A DNA stretch of 32,390 bases from an uncultured Bacteroidota bacterium (GCA_913062655.1 CAJXXO010000003.1:1-32390); one strand, 5' to 3'; positions 17,450 through 25,457 are shown, counted from the first letter of the stretch. Notes: generated by a model from the letters alone, not told the origin. Numbers and translations are program-made.

Positions 17450-17466
17450 CAATCTGCGTCAGATTG
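17450..17466 (-). promoter_or_regulatory. Inverted repeat directly abutting the ruvA start codon
   Basis: Minus strand CAATCTG-ACG-CAGATTG immediately followed by the ATG of ruvA: seven paired bases with a three-base loop. In RNA it would occupy the ribosome landing zone; in DNA it could be an operator. Function inferred from position only. Confidence 0.5.
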
Positions 17467-17541
17467 TGAAAAAGTCGATTGCGTTTCGAATTACTTGGTA
17501 GGTAAACGTAGAAGCTATAGGCAAGCGATTTATGAAGTGGT

Positions 17542-17549
17542 CAAATTTA
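17542..17549 (-). promoter_or_regulatory. Candidate promoter of the ruvA-sprA group (-7 element)
   Basis: Minus-strand TAAATTTG, an exact TAnnTTTG match, in the 118-base gap between maeB and ruvA, 92 bases before the ruvA ATG. No TTG lies at the right distance upstream, so it is weaker than the porV sites. Confidence 0.38.
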
Positions 17550-17567
17550 TAAAGTTTTACCGGGCAT

Positions 17568-19862
17568 TTACATACTTCCGCCCGCTAAGAGTCGCTGCTT
17601 TTCTTGCGCATCCACCACTGCGATGGCGATCATATTGACAATTTCCCGCACAGAACTGCCCAATTGCAGTATATGCACCGGTTTCTTCATCCCCAACAAT
17701 ACGGGTCCAATGGCCTCTGCGTGGCCTACTTCCTGCAAGAGTTTGTAGGCGATATTGCCGGAAGACAGGTTCGGAAAGATCAGCGTGTTGGCGTCTCCAC
17801 CGATCAGATCGCTGAAGGGATAGTTGCTTACCAGCACTTCCTGGTTAAAGGCGAGGTTGGCTTGCATTTCTCCATCAGCGATAATCTCCGGGTGCCTTTC
17901 CTTCATCAGTTCTACGGCCTTGCGAATCTTCAGTGTCTCTTCATTTTCGATCGATCCGAAATTGCTGTACGACAAGAAGGCGATACGTGGCTTGATGTTG
18001 AACTGTTTCACCGCATTGGCCGATAGCATGGCAATTTGGTAGAGGCCTTCAGCATCGGGCTCAATATTGATGGTTGTATCCGATAGGAATATGGGTCCTT
18101 TCTGTGTGATCAGCATATACATGCCTGCTACCTTATAATCTGGCTTGTAGGTACCAATGATCTGCAGGGCCGGACGGACAGCATCGGCATACTTGCGGGT
18201 AAGGCCAGAGATAAAAGCATCGGCTTCCCCTACTTCCACCATCATGGCACCGAAGTGGTTGCGATCGCGCATGGCCTTTTTCGCCTCATACAAGTTGTAC
18301 CCCCTTCGCTTCCGCTTTTCGAAGAAGATTTCTCCATATTCGTAGCGCTTCAGCCGGTTTTCTTCCGCTCGCGGATCGATGATTTTGACCTTGCCTAAGT
18401 CTAGCTGATGCTCTTCCATGATGCGAGCGATGCGTTCTTCATTCCCCAGCAATATTGGCTCGGCAATGCCATCATCTCGCACGATCTGGGCCGCTTTTAG
18501 GATTTTATAATTATCGGCCTCGGCAAATACCACACGTTTAGGCTGGCGTTTGGCCCGCTGCATTACCACCCGGATCGCTTGGGCCTCCAGTCCCAGGCGC
18601 TTGCGTAGCTCAGCGGCATAGGCGTCCCAGTCGGTAATGTCGTGTCGGGCTGCCCCACTCTCCATAGCTGCCTTGGCTACGGCAGGGGCTACTGTTTCGA
18701 GCAGGCGGGGGTCCATAGGCTTCGGGATGATATATTCTTTACCGAACTGCAAGTTCTTAGTGTCGTAGGCCATATTGACCAACTCCGGTACCGGTTGCTT
18801 GGCCAGGTCGGCCAGCGCACGAACTGCGGCCAATTTCATCTGCTCATTGATCTCTGTGGCGTGTACATCCAATGCTCCGCGAAAGATGTATGGAAAGCCC
18901 AGCACATTATTTACCTGATTTGGATAGTCGGAGCGGCCGGTAGCCATCAACACATCAGACCGGGTTTGTACAGCCAGCTCATAGCTGATTTCAGGAGTGG
19001 GGTTGGCGAGGGCGAAAACGATGGGGTTCTCGGCCATTGAGGCCAACATCGATGCAGACACGATGTCTCCTTTGGATAAGCCCAGGAACACATCGGCTCC
19101 TTGCATAGCATCGGACAGCTCGTGGAGGTCGCGGTCAGTGGCAAAGAGGGACTTGTACTCGTCCAGGTTGTCTCTGTCCTTTCGTATTACCCCCTTGCTA
19201 TCCAGCATGACGATGTGCGCTCGCTGTACGCCAAGCGCCTGAAACAATTTGGCACAAGAAATGGCGGAGGCACCTGCTCCTGATACCACGACTGTAATGT
19301 CTTCTATCTTCTTGTTGACCAACTCCAGGGCATTCAACAGGGCGGCACCGCTAATGATGGCTGTGCCGTGCTGGTCATCGTGCATGACGGGGATGTTGAG
19401 CTCTTCCTTGAGGCGCTTCTCGATCTCAAAGCAATCGGGGCCTTTTATGTCCTCCAGGTTGATGCCTCCGAAGGTGGGCTCCAGCGCCTTGACCACCGAA
19501 ATAAAATGCTCAATGTCACGTGCATTCAACTCCAGGTCGAACACATCAATGTCGGCAAACTTTTTGAACAGCACCCCTTTCCCTTCCATCACCGGCTTGG
19601 AGGCCTCCGGCCCAATGTCACCCAGTCCCAGCACGGCAGTGCCGTTGGAAATAACGGCTACCAAATTGCTTTTGGCGGTATAGTCGTAGACTTTTTCAGG
19701 GTGCTCGGCAATTTCAAGGCAAGGCTCTGCCACACCCGGTGAATAGGCAAGTGCCAGATCACGCTGTGAATTCGTGGATTTGGTCGGTACGACCTCAATT
19801 TTGCCCGGTTTGCCGTGCGCATGATAGTCCAATGCGTCTTGCTTCCTAATCTTCTTCCCCAT
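17568..19862 (-). CDS. maeB: NADP-dependent malic enzyme with phosphotransacetylase-like domain
   Basis: 764 residues, the length of the MaeB hybrid type. It converts malate to pyruvate and CO2 with reduction of NADP, linking the citric acid cycle to gluconeogenesis and NADPH supply. The malic N-domain has the catalytic tyrosine Y40 in LAYSPGVAEPC, the lysine K95 in EGKGVLFKKFADID, and metal ligands E137/D138 and D162/D163 (HDDQHGTA). The nucleotide-binding fold has GAGASAISCAKL (195-206). From about 430 to the C-terminus lies a domain related to phosphate acetyltransferase (VVFAEADNYKILKAAQIV, SGLTRKYADAVRPALQ, VLLGMKKPVHILQLG), which in characterised hybrids is thought to be regulatory, responding to acetyl-CoA. 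It follows the GroES-like gene by 92 bases that contain a candidate promoter. Confidence 0.96.
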   Translation of the reverse strand: MGKKIRKQDALDYHAHGKPGKIEVVPTKSTNSQRDLALAYSPGVAEPCLEIAEHPEKVYDYTAKSNLVAVISNGTAVLGLGDIGPEASKPVMEGKGVLFKKFADIDVFDLELNARDIEHFISVVKALEPTFGGINLEDIKGPDCFEIEKRLKEELNIPVMHDDQHGTAIISGAALLNALELVNKKIEDITVVVSGAGASAISCAKLFQALGVQRAHIVMLDSKGVIRKDRDNLDEYKSLFATDRDLHELSDAMQGADVFLGLSKGDIVSASMLASMAENPIVFALANPTPEISYELAVQTRSDVLMATGRSDYPNQVNNVLGFPYIFRGALDVHATEINEQMKLAAVRALADLAKQPVPELVNMAYDTKNLQFGKEYIIPKPMDPRLLETVAPAVAKAAMESGAARHDITDWDAYAAELRKRLGLEAQAIRVVMQRAKRQPKRVVFAEADNYKILKAAQIVRDDGIAEPILLGNEERIARIMEEHQLDLGKVKIIDPRAEENRLKRYEYGEIFFEKRKRRGYNLYEAKKAMRDRNHFGAMMVEVGEADAFISGLTRKYADAVRPALQIIGTYKPDYKVAGMYMLITQKGPIFLSDTTINIEPDAEGLYQIAMLSANAVKQFNIKPRIAFLSYSNFGSIENEETLKIRKAVELMKERHPEIIADGEMQANLAFNQEVLVSNYPFSDLIGGDANTLIFPNLSSGNIAYKLLQEVGHAEAIGPVLLGMKKPVHILQLGSSVREIVNMIAIAVVDAQEKQRLLAGGSM

Positions 19863-19873
19863 ACATCAAGGCT

Positions 19874-19958
19874 TATGCGTCAAATGTAAGTAAATCGCCC
19901 GCGTTCCATCGCTGACAATCGACTTTGGTATTGGTGTAGTGACTATTATATGCGTCAA
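19874..19958 (-). repeat. Direct repeat of TTGACGCATA upstream of maeB
   Basis: On the minus strand, the ten-base word TTGACGCATA occurs at 19958-19949 (over the end of the GroES-like gene) and again at 19883-19874, where it overlaps the candidate maeB -7 element. A ten-base repeat within a 90-base gap is unlikely by chance and suggests a regulator-binding site, though no regulator is known. Confidence 0.4.
19881..19888 (-). promoter_or_regulatory. Candidate maeB promoter (-7 element)
   Basis: Minus-strand TACATTTG, an exact TAnnTTTG match, 18 bases before the maeB ATG. The nearest upstream TTG is 27 bases away, longer than the usual 17-23, so the -33 element is uncertain. Confidence 0.45.
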
Positions 19959-20332
19959 TCAAATAGCTCTTCATCGCGGATTACCATTAATATGGCAGAT
20001 TGCGGTACGATGACATATTTCTCGTTGTTGAACTCAATCTCGTAGGCGTGTTTGGAAAGATATACGGCCAGGTCACCTTCCTGTGCCTGTAGGGGGAGGT
20101 ATCGCACGCGGTGCTCCGGGTCTTTCCAGGGTTCATCATCTTCATTGGAGCTTATAGGGTAGCCCGGACCGGCTTTGATCACATAGCCGGAGTGTATCTT
20201 TTCACTGTCGTGAACTGTAGGAGGCAAATACAAGCCGGAGCGGGTGCGTGTGGTAGCCTCTTTGGGCTTGATCAACAGCCGGTCTCCAATCACAATAAAA
20301 CGATCAAAAGTATCTACTTCCAAATTGGCCAT
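19955..20332 (-). CDS. Stand-alone GroES-family co-chaperone-like protein
   Basis: 125 residues. The GroES fold is recognisable: FIVIGDRLLIKPKE at the start, a mobile-loop-like segment ATTRTRSGLYLPPTV, then SGYVIKAGPG, EGDLAVYLSKHAYEIEFNNEKYVIVPQSAILMVI. It differs from true GroES (about 95 residues) by a longer N-terminus, an insert around SNEDDEPWKDPEHRVRYLP in the roof region, and a C-terminal RDEELFD extension. No groEL is adjacent. This matches a Bacteroidota family annotated as co-chaperone GroES family, distinct from the groES of the groESL operon. Whether it binds GroEL is not known; it might work with a second chaperonin or have another role. It starts after a GGAGAAG Shine-Dalgarno-like sequence, unusual among these genes. 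Confidence 0.87.
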   Translation of the reverse strand: MANLEVDTFDRFIVIGDRLLIKPKEATTRTRSGLYLPPTVHDSEKIHSGYVIKAGPGYPISSNEDDEPWKDPEHRVRYLPLQAQEGDLAVYLSKHAYEIEFNNEKYVIVPQSAILMVIRDEELFD

Positions 20333-20361
20333 AGCTTCTCCGCTTAGGTGAAATGAGGGCG

Positions 20362-20393
20362 CAAATTTAGCGTACGTATTTGATTGTGGACAG
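20362..20393 (-). promoter_or_regulatory. Candidate promoter of the GroES-like gene
   Basis: Minus-strand TAAATTTG (20369-20362), an exact TAnnTTTG match whose first three bases are the stop codon of the DUF4837 gene. A CTG (one mismatch from TTG) lies 21 bases upstream. The GroES-like ATG is 29 bases downstream. Confidence 0.42.
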
Positions 20394-21497
20394 CAGCGCT
20401 TCGTATTCGCGAATCAATCTCCGTTTATCCGAGCCGGCTGCATAAATGAACCCATCGACCATGATCAGATGAGTGGAATCAGGGGTATAAAAAGTGGCAT
20501 TGATGAAGGGCCCTCCCATAAAAGGTAAGTCCAGGCGCCACAGTCCGCGGCTGACCAGCGCATCGACCTCGCCATATTGTTGTTGTTCCTGAAATAGCGG
20601 GCGTACAATATCCGTGTAAGGATGGTAACTGCTGTCTTTTCCCATTATGTGTCGTGCCAGCAGGTTGTCTCGAAGAATAAACGGATAGTCGGTGACCGGC
20701 TGTTCGTCCAGGGCAGGATTGGTCAGCTTGGATTCATCCAGGTTGTCTTCTACATCGTAGCTGCGTACCAACCAGTCACGTTTGATTTGCTTCGTCAGGT
20801 TTTCCTGCTTATCAATTACCGCCTCCTCTGCGCGGACCCAGATGAAGGAGTCATTTTTCGCCATTACCGAGTAGTCGCCCGGCATATCCATGGAAAAGTG
20901 CATGTGCGCTGCGACATGTTCAGTAAAGCGGGCCAGTTTCTTACCGCCCAGGAGGAGCTTTTTCAGCCGTTTGTTTTCGTGTTCCTTCACGGTATTGACG
21001 AGCTTATGCTTGTGTTCCAATACTCGTTCGATCAGGATTTCCCGGGTCGGGGCAAAGAGGTAAAGCACAAGCTGGGGCTTGCTATACTTGTTGCGCTCCA
21101 CGGCAAAGAAGAGTTCGTCATCCCGGTAGGCTTGCTGGAAGAGGTCTTTACCAATGGCTTGCTGTACCTTCAGACTGATGTCGCTCTTTTCTTCCAGAAT
21201 ACCGACAAACGCCAATTGCCGGTATTTGCCAAAGAGGTCAGGGGCGTTGCTGTAGCGCTTCCATTCCCGGATTTTGATGGGCAACAGAGGCTCATATAAT
21301 TGGGGTAAGCCAGGATAGGGCTCAAAAAAAGCATAGATAAGCATGCTATCAAAGTCGGTCTGAAAGTCGATGTCATCGACAATGATCATCACCTCATCAA
21401 GATCGCCACCAGAGGTAGGCAGGCGATCCTCTGCTTCATCGGGAGCGCAGGCGGTGCTCCCGATCAAAAGGCTCAGTACGATCCACCAAAAACGCAT
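20367..21497 (-). CDS. DUF4837 family lipoprotein
   Basis: 376 residues. It has a lipoprotein signal peptide with lipobox GSTAC (Cys17). The mature N-terminus is strongly acidic (CAPDEAED), which recalls the acidic signals that send lipoproteins to the cell surface in some Bacteroidota, though it is not an exact match. The body (VMIIVDDIDF, EREWKRY-like and RNKYSKPQLVLYLFAPTRE, FIWVRAEE, GPFINATFYTPDSTHLIMVDGFIYAAGSDKRRLIREYEALL) fits DUF4837, a Bacteroidota family of unknown function. Its ATG overlaps the stop of the upstream transglycosylase (TGATG), so translation is coupled. That makes a role in peptidoglycan or envelope maintenance plausible, but this is inference from context only. Confidence 0.88.
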   Translation of the reverse strand: MRFWWIVLSLLIGSTACAPDEAEDRLPTSGGDLDEVMIIVDDIDFQTDFDSMLIYAFFEPYPGLPQLYEPLLPIKIREWKRYSNAPDLFGKYRQLAFVGILEEKSDISLKVQQAIGKDLFQQAYRDDELFFAVERNKYSKPQLVLYLFAPTREILIERVLEHKHKLVNTVKEHENKRLKKLLLGGKKLARFTEHVAAHMHFSMDMPGDYSVMAKNDSFIWVRAEEAVIDKQENLTKQIKRDWLVRSYDVEDNLDESKLTNPALDEQPVTDYPFILRDNLLARHIMGKDSSYHPYTDIVRPLFQEQQQYGEVDALVSRGLWRLDLPFMGGPFINATFYTPDSTHLIMVDGFIYAAGSDKRRLIREYEALLSTIKYVR

Positions 21498-23101
21498 CAG
21501 ATGGCTACTTTGAGGATATAACCCGGTTTAAGTACACCTACATCGGTGATGTTATTCATGCGCTTCAGATCCTCCACCGTATTCTTTGGGTACTTCTTTG
21601 TCAGGTCCCAGAGGGTGTCCCCTTTCTTTATGGTGTAGTGGATAATCTGCTTGTTCTTGTCTACCTGCGAACGAGAAGCAGTCGATTGGGCAGCGGCTGT
21701 GGTTTCTTGCTTTTGGGCTGCGATCGATTGTTTTTGGGCAGGGCTCAGCTTGTCAATGTTGCGATATTGATCAACCTCCTCATCCGGCACATACACTTTT
21801 AGTTGCTGTCCGGCATAAATGCGACTGCCACGAATATTATTCCACAGCTTAAGGTCCCGAATACTTACATCATACCACTCCGCAATAAAGCCGAGGTTGT
21901 CGCCCGATTTGATCGTATATACCAATTTGGTTTTGCCTTCTGTATTGGGGGTGTAATTGCTATAGTAGTTGGATCGGTTTTTGGCGGCATTCTTAGCGGC
22001 ATACGACTTAGCCGAGGTAAATTGCGGTGTGCTGTTGGCAGGCGCTTCCGGCTTATCCGCTGCCGCCAGGTAAATGCTGTCGCGATATGTGTCGAAGGCT
22101 GCAATTTTCTCGAATGGTAGTTTCAGTGCATAGCCTTCCTTGGTGAATGGAATTACATTTCTGCGCAAGGCCGGATTGAAAAAGGACAACTCCTCCTCCG
22201 ACAGGTCGATGTAGTCCGATATCATTTTCAGGGGCAACTGCTGATGAATCATGAGGGTGTCGGTGGATACCAGATCGAAGTCGGGCATCATCGGCACAAT
22301 GTTGTGGTCTTCGTAGTAATTCATCACATAGGTAGCTGCAATAAAGGCAGGTACATAGCCACGTGTTTCGCGCGGCAGATAGGGGCGAATCTCCCAGTAG
22401 GTGGTTTTGCCGCCACTTCTGCGTATGGCTTTATTCACATTACCCGGGCCACAATTGTAGGCGGCCAGTGCCATCGACCAGTTGCCATACAAGTCGTGTA
22501 AATCTTTGAGGAAGCGTGCAGCAGCATCTGCCGCCAGGTGAGGATCTCTCCTTTCATCCAGGTAACTGTTGATGCTGAGCCCATACAATCGGGCAGTCGG
22601 ATACATAAACTGCCACAACCCCGTAGCACCAACTCTTGACACTGCGTGAGGATTCAAGGCAGACTCAATCACAGGCAAATACTTGAGCTCCAGGGGCAGC
22701 TCGTATTTATCCAGTACTTCCTCAAAAATGGGAAAGTACAGGTGAGACAAGCCGACCATCTTCTGCACTTGCGACCTGCGATGCACGAGGTACATATCAA
22801 TGTATCTGCGCACCGTCTCGTTGTAAGTCAAATCAATAGGCGAAGGCAACAAGCTCAGCCGATAGGCATACACCGAATCCTCGAATACCGGTATGGAGTC
22901 GGGATCAATGTCTGCATATTGGGTGGTATCCAGGGTGAAAGCATTGGCATTCATCAATAACGAGGTGAGGCTATCGATCGCCTCCAGGATCATCTCGTTT
23001 TCTTCATCCTGTTGCAGGGTATCCGAAGCAGGACTTTGGGCAGCCGCCCAGGAAATCGTGCTTAGCCATACCAAGCTCATCAGCCAGTGTTTCCACTTCA
23101 T
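21497..23101 (-). CDS. Membrane-bound lytic murein transglycosylase, MltD-like, with two LysM domains
   Basis: 534 residues. It cleaves the MurNAc-GlcNAc bond of peptidoglycan with formation of 1,6-anhydroMurNAc. A signal peptide is visible (LMSLVWLSTISWAAAQ), without a lipobox. The SLT domain (about 120-240) has catalytic E146 in LPVIESALNPHAVSRVGATGLWQFM and the AAYNCGPGNVNKAIRRSGG signature. Two peptidoglycan-binding LysM repeats follow, about 391-435 (VYTIKSGDNLGFIAEWYDVS) and 488-532 (HYTIKKGDTLWDLTKKYP), separated by a Gln/Ala/Ser-rich linker. The layout is the MltD type. It is translationally coupled to the DUF4837 lipoprotein and lies 86 bases after tatA; that gap holds no recognisable promoter, so it may depend on tatA transcription. 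Confidence 0.94.
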   Translation of the reverse strand: MKWKHWLMSLVWLSTISWAAAQSPASDTLQQDEENEMILEAIDSLTSLLMNANAFTLDTTQYADIDPDSIPVFEDSVYAYRLSLLPSPIDLTYNETVRRYIDMYLVHRRSQVQKMVGLSHLYFPIFEEVLDKYELPLELKYLPVIESALNPHAVSRVGATGLWQFMYPTARLYGLSINSYLDERRDPHLAADAAARFLKDLHDLYGNWSMALAAYNCGPGNVNKAIRRSGGKTTYWEIRPYLPRETRGYVPAFIAATYVMNYYEDHNIVPMMPDFDLVSTDTLMIHQQLPLKMISDYIDLSEEELSFFNPALRRNVIPFTKEGYALKLPFEKIAAFDTYRDSIYLAAADKPEAPANSTPQFTSAKSYAAKNAAKNRSNYYSNYTPNTEGKTKLVYTIKSGDNLGFIAEWYDVSIRDLKLWNNIRGSRIYAGQQLKVYVPDEEVDQYRNIDKLSPAQKQSIAAQKQETTAAAQSTASRSQVDKNKQIIHYTIKKGDTLWDLTKKYPKNTVEDLKRMNNITDVGVLKPGYILKVAI

Positions 23102-23187
23102 GTACGTTGCTTTTCGGGGTCTATCAATTGCGTTGTTTACGGGAAGGTGGGCGGGTTTTCGGCCTTAGCCGACAAGGTCAAAAGGCG

Positions 23188-23400
23188 TTACTTTTTTTCC
23201 GTTTTGGTCTCATTTTCATTCATGCCTTCCTCAATCTCGCTCTTCACGGTCTTCTTGGCATCATTGAACTCTCGGATACCTTTACCAATACCACGCATCA
23301 GCTCAGGTATTTTTCGTCCACCAAACAATAGTAGAATGGCTAAAAGAATCAAGATCCATTCAGCGCCTCCAGGCAGACCCAACAATAAAATCGTTTGCAT
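23188..23400 (-). CDS. tatA: Twin-arginine translocase subunit TatA
   Basis: 70 residues when started at ATG 23400; the ORF track begins 15 residues earlier, over the likely promoter. TatA forms the export pore that moves folded proteins across the inner membrane. The N-terminal membrane helix (about 13-26, EWILILLAILLLF) is followed by the hinge FGGRKIPEL and an amphipathic helix (RGIGKGIREFNDAKK), then a short charged tail ending KTEKK. The FGGRKIPEL hinge, short length and glycine-rich amphipathic helix favour TatA over TatB. tatC is not in the window. Confidence 0.93.
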   Translation of the reverse strand: MQTILLLGLPGGAEWILILLAILLLFGGRKIPELMRGIGKGIREFNDAKKTVKSEIEEGMNENETKTEKK

Positions 23401-23417
23401 GCGGCAATAATTTTGCT

Positions 23418-23442
23418 CAAAGTTAGTGTGAATAAAGGACAA
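23418..23442 (-). promoter_or_regulatory. Candidate tatA promoter
   Basis: Minus-strand TAACTTTG (23425-23418), an exact TAnnTTTG match 17 bases before the tatA ATG. A TTG lies upstream at 23442-23440 with a spacer of only 14 bases, shorter than usual. It falls in the 109-base gap after envC. Confidence 0.42.
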
Positions 23443-23509
23443 CACAGATTTTATGTCCTGTAAGTCAGGGGGTAAACGTGCACCTCCGGTAAAAAGTGCA
23501 GCAACTATC

Positions 23510-24721
23510 TTATTGATAGAGCCACTGGGCCGGATTTAACAGTGTGGTTCCCTTCCAGATTTCCAGGTGTACCTCCGTGCTACCATCTTCTTTTTCAGTG
23601 AATGCCTTACCAATACGGTCTTTTGTGTTAACCGTTTCACCTTCGGCCACAAAAACCTCTTTCATATTCAGGTACACGGTAAAATACTCCCCATGGCTGA
23701 TGATAATGCCCCGATTGAAGGTAGGGTGGAAGAAGGTATTGGTAACCTTACCACTGTAAATGGCGCGTACAATGGCATTTTCCTCCGTAGCGATGTCAAC
23801 GCCATTGTTGTTGGTGTACACTCCTTTCAGCACGGGGTGGGCCTTTTTGCCAAAGCTACGCACCACGGTGCCCCGCTCTACCGGCCAGGGCAGTTTGCCT
23901 TTGTTGGCGGCAAAGGAGTTGCTAAGTGCAATAGCCTCTGGGGTAAGTCGATAGCCGCCACCGGCCTCCCGATTGGTGGAGCGGGCTTTCCTGGCCGCTT
24001 CTGCGATCATTTTTTCGATTTGCTTATTCAGCCTGGCTGCTTGCTCTTCATTTTTGCGCAGTTCCCGTTTGTAGAACTCTTCCTTTTCCTTGAACTGATT
24101 GGCCTTTTTGTCGAGTTGTCGTTGTTCTTGGGTCAGATGCTGCTGCTGGTCGCGGGCACTGGCTAATAGCGATTCCTGCTCGGCTTTCTTGTCTTCAATG
24201 CCGGCAATTTCGTCTTCCAACGACTCCATCGTCTGCCGGATGAGGGCCGCTTGCTGTTGCCGGTAGTCGCTATAGGCTTTCAGATAGCGCAATCGCTGAA
24301 AGGCGTCATTGAAGGTGTTGCTGGAGAAGAGAAAAAGTAGATTGCTGTAGTTGTTGTGGTTTACGTAGGTGTGGTATACCATTTTGGCATACTCAGCCTT
24401 GAGGTCTTCAATGTCATTTTCCAACGTTTGAATAACTGCGCGGCTTTCTGCGATCTGATTCTCGTAGGTGCGTATTTGCTGGCGGATATTCTGAATGATG
24501 GCTTCCCTTGTGTTGATCTGTTTTTTCAGGGTAACCAGTTCATTCAGGGTGAGAGACCGCTTTTCCTGCATCTGCTCCACCTGTTGTTTGGTGAAGGCGA
24601 TCTCTTTTTCGAGTTGTTGTTTTTTCGCCTTGAGTTCGTCAATATCCTGAGCAGGCAATAAGGGCGCCATTCCTAGCAGTAGGAACACCATTACCCCGAC
24701 CATTTTATTCAATGCGCTCAT
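23510..24721 (-). CDS. EnvC-like murein hydrolase activator (coiled coil plus degenerate M23/LytM domain)
   Basis: 403 residues. Signal peptide (MVGVMVFLLLGMAPLLPAQ) and then a long coiled coil (about 26-245) rich in Glu, Gln and Lys. The C-terminal LytM domain (about 275-403) has GKLPWPVERGTVVRSFGKKAHP and HLEIWKGTTLLNPAQWLYQ. The metallopeptidase zinc site is incomplete: the usual HxGxD reads NNGVD (305-309), the HxH reads EVH (383-385), and the usual YAHL reads YLNM. So it is most likely a non-catalytic activator of cell-wall amidases at the division septum, like E. coli EnvC. The first ATG (24721) gives a lysine in the signal n-region and overlaps the DUF4292 gene by 17 bases; ATG 24703 is an alternative. 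Confidence 0.92.
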   Translation of the reverse strand: MSALNKMVGVMVFLLLGMAPLLPAQDIDELKAKKQQLEKEIAFTKQQVEQMQEKRSLTLNELVTLKKQINTREAIIQNIRQQIRTYENQIAESRAVIQTLENDIEDLKAEYAKMVYHTYVNHNNYSNLLFLFSSNTFNDAFQRLRYLKAYSDYRQQQAALIRQTMESLEDEIAGIEDKKAEQESLLASARDQQQHLTQEQRQLDKKANQFKEKEEFYKRELRKNEEQAARLNKQIEKMIAEAARKARSTNREAGGGYRLTPEAIALSNSFAANKGKLPWPVERGTVVRSFGKKAHPVLKGVYTNNNGVDIATEENAIVRAIYSGKVTNTFFHPTFNRGIIISHGEYFTVYLNMKEVFVAEGETVNTKDRIGKAFTEKEDGSTEVHLEIWKGTTLLNPAQWLYQ

Positions 24722-25457
24722 AGTTGTCGCTCACCACAAAAGTGTACGTCAGATCCCGATCAAAACTGACCCGGCTAAAGTCCAGCTCTAAGCGATAGGC
24801 GGCTTCCGCCTGTGCTTCGACCAGTCGCTGATGGCTGAATAACCTCTCTTCCACCAGGGAATAGTCGCTGTAATCGATCTGCACCTGGCGTTGGTAGCGC
24901 AGGTCTTCGATCAGCAATCGGGCCACGGTAAAATTAACCGGATTGATGCGGACATTATTGCGAATGCTGTCTGATTCATACACAAGGCTATACTGATTGT
25001 CCACTATATCAACCTCCAATGCCTTGTGGTCGGTGTAAATGAGGCCGCCCGACACGAGAGATTGCAGCACGGAAAAGTCAAGGGGAGCCTGGTAGAGCCT
25101 TTCCAGATAACTGTATGGCTGGATTACATACTGCTTGTTGATACGGTCTAGTATTTTGATACTGTCCGGGGTGATGAGCACACGAGCCACCTCCAGCCCC
25201 AGGGCCGGTTTGATGGACATCCAGATGGCGCTGTCTTTTTGCATGCGCAGGTCGCCTTTGAAAGATGTCCGCTCCTCTGGGGTCTCGTATTCTATCTTAG
25301 CCTTGGCACGAATAGTTTTGTAGTCGACCTGTTGTTCACTTACCTCTTTCAGTAGTGTTTTTGGTCGCATGCGTTCCAGCTCTCCGGGAGCGGTTTTGGT
25401 GCCTTTACAAGCTACAGCCAGTCCGATCCACAACACCCACCACCATTTGCTATTCAT
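24705..25457 (-). CDS. DUF4292 family lipoprotein
   Basis: 250 residues. Lipoprotein signal peptide with lipobox AVAC (Cys17). The mature part is a series of beta strands: YKTIRAKAKIEYETPEERTSFKGDLRMQKDSAIWMSIKPALGLEVARVLITPDSIKILDRINKQY, and later FTVARLLIEDLRYQRQVQIDYSDY and LELDFSRVSFDRDLTYTFVVSDNYERI. This matches DUF4292. The pattern of an extended antiparallel sheet with PDSI and KxYV turns resembles the LolA/LolB lipoprotein-carrier fold, so a role in carrying lipoproteins or lipids is possible but untested here. It overlaps the TPR lipoprotein gene upstream by 8 bases and envC downstream by 17, so the three are translated together. Confidence 0.88.
   Translation of the reverse strand: MNSKWWWVLWIGLAVACKGTKTAPGELERMRPKTLLKEVSEQQVDYKTIRAKAKIEYETPEERTSFKGDLRMQKDSAIWMSIKPALGLEVARVLITPDSIKILDRINKQYVIQPYSYLERLYQAPLDFSVLQSLVSGGLIYTDHKALEVDIVDNQYSLVYESDSIRNNVRINPVNFTVARLLIEDLRYQRQVQIDYSDYSLVEERLFSHQRLVEAQAEAAYRLELDFSRVSFDRDLTYTFVVSDNYERIE

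Noticed and set aside
20622-21299. 225-residue plus-strand ORF over the DUF4837 gene
   Set aside because: Antisense to a lipoprotein gene with a clear lipobox and translational coupling; no independent support.
23160-23174. TCGGC-CTTA-GCCGA hairpin after tatA as a terminator
   Set aside because: The stem is only five base pairs and no T-tract follows on the minus strand.
23188-23400. TatB instead of TatA
   Set aside because: The FGGRKIPEL hinge, short tail and length fit TatA; TatB usually has a longer C-terminal region and a different hinge.
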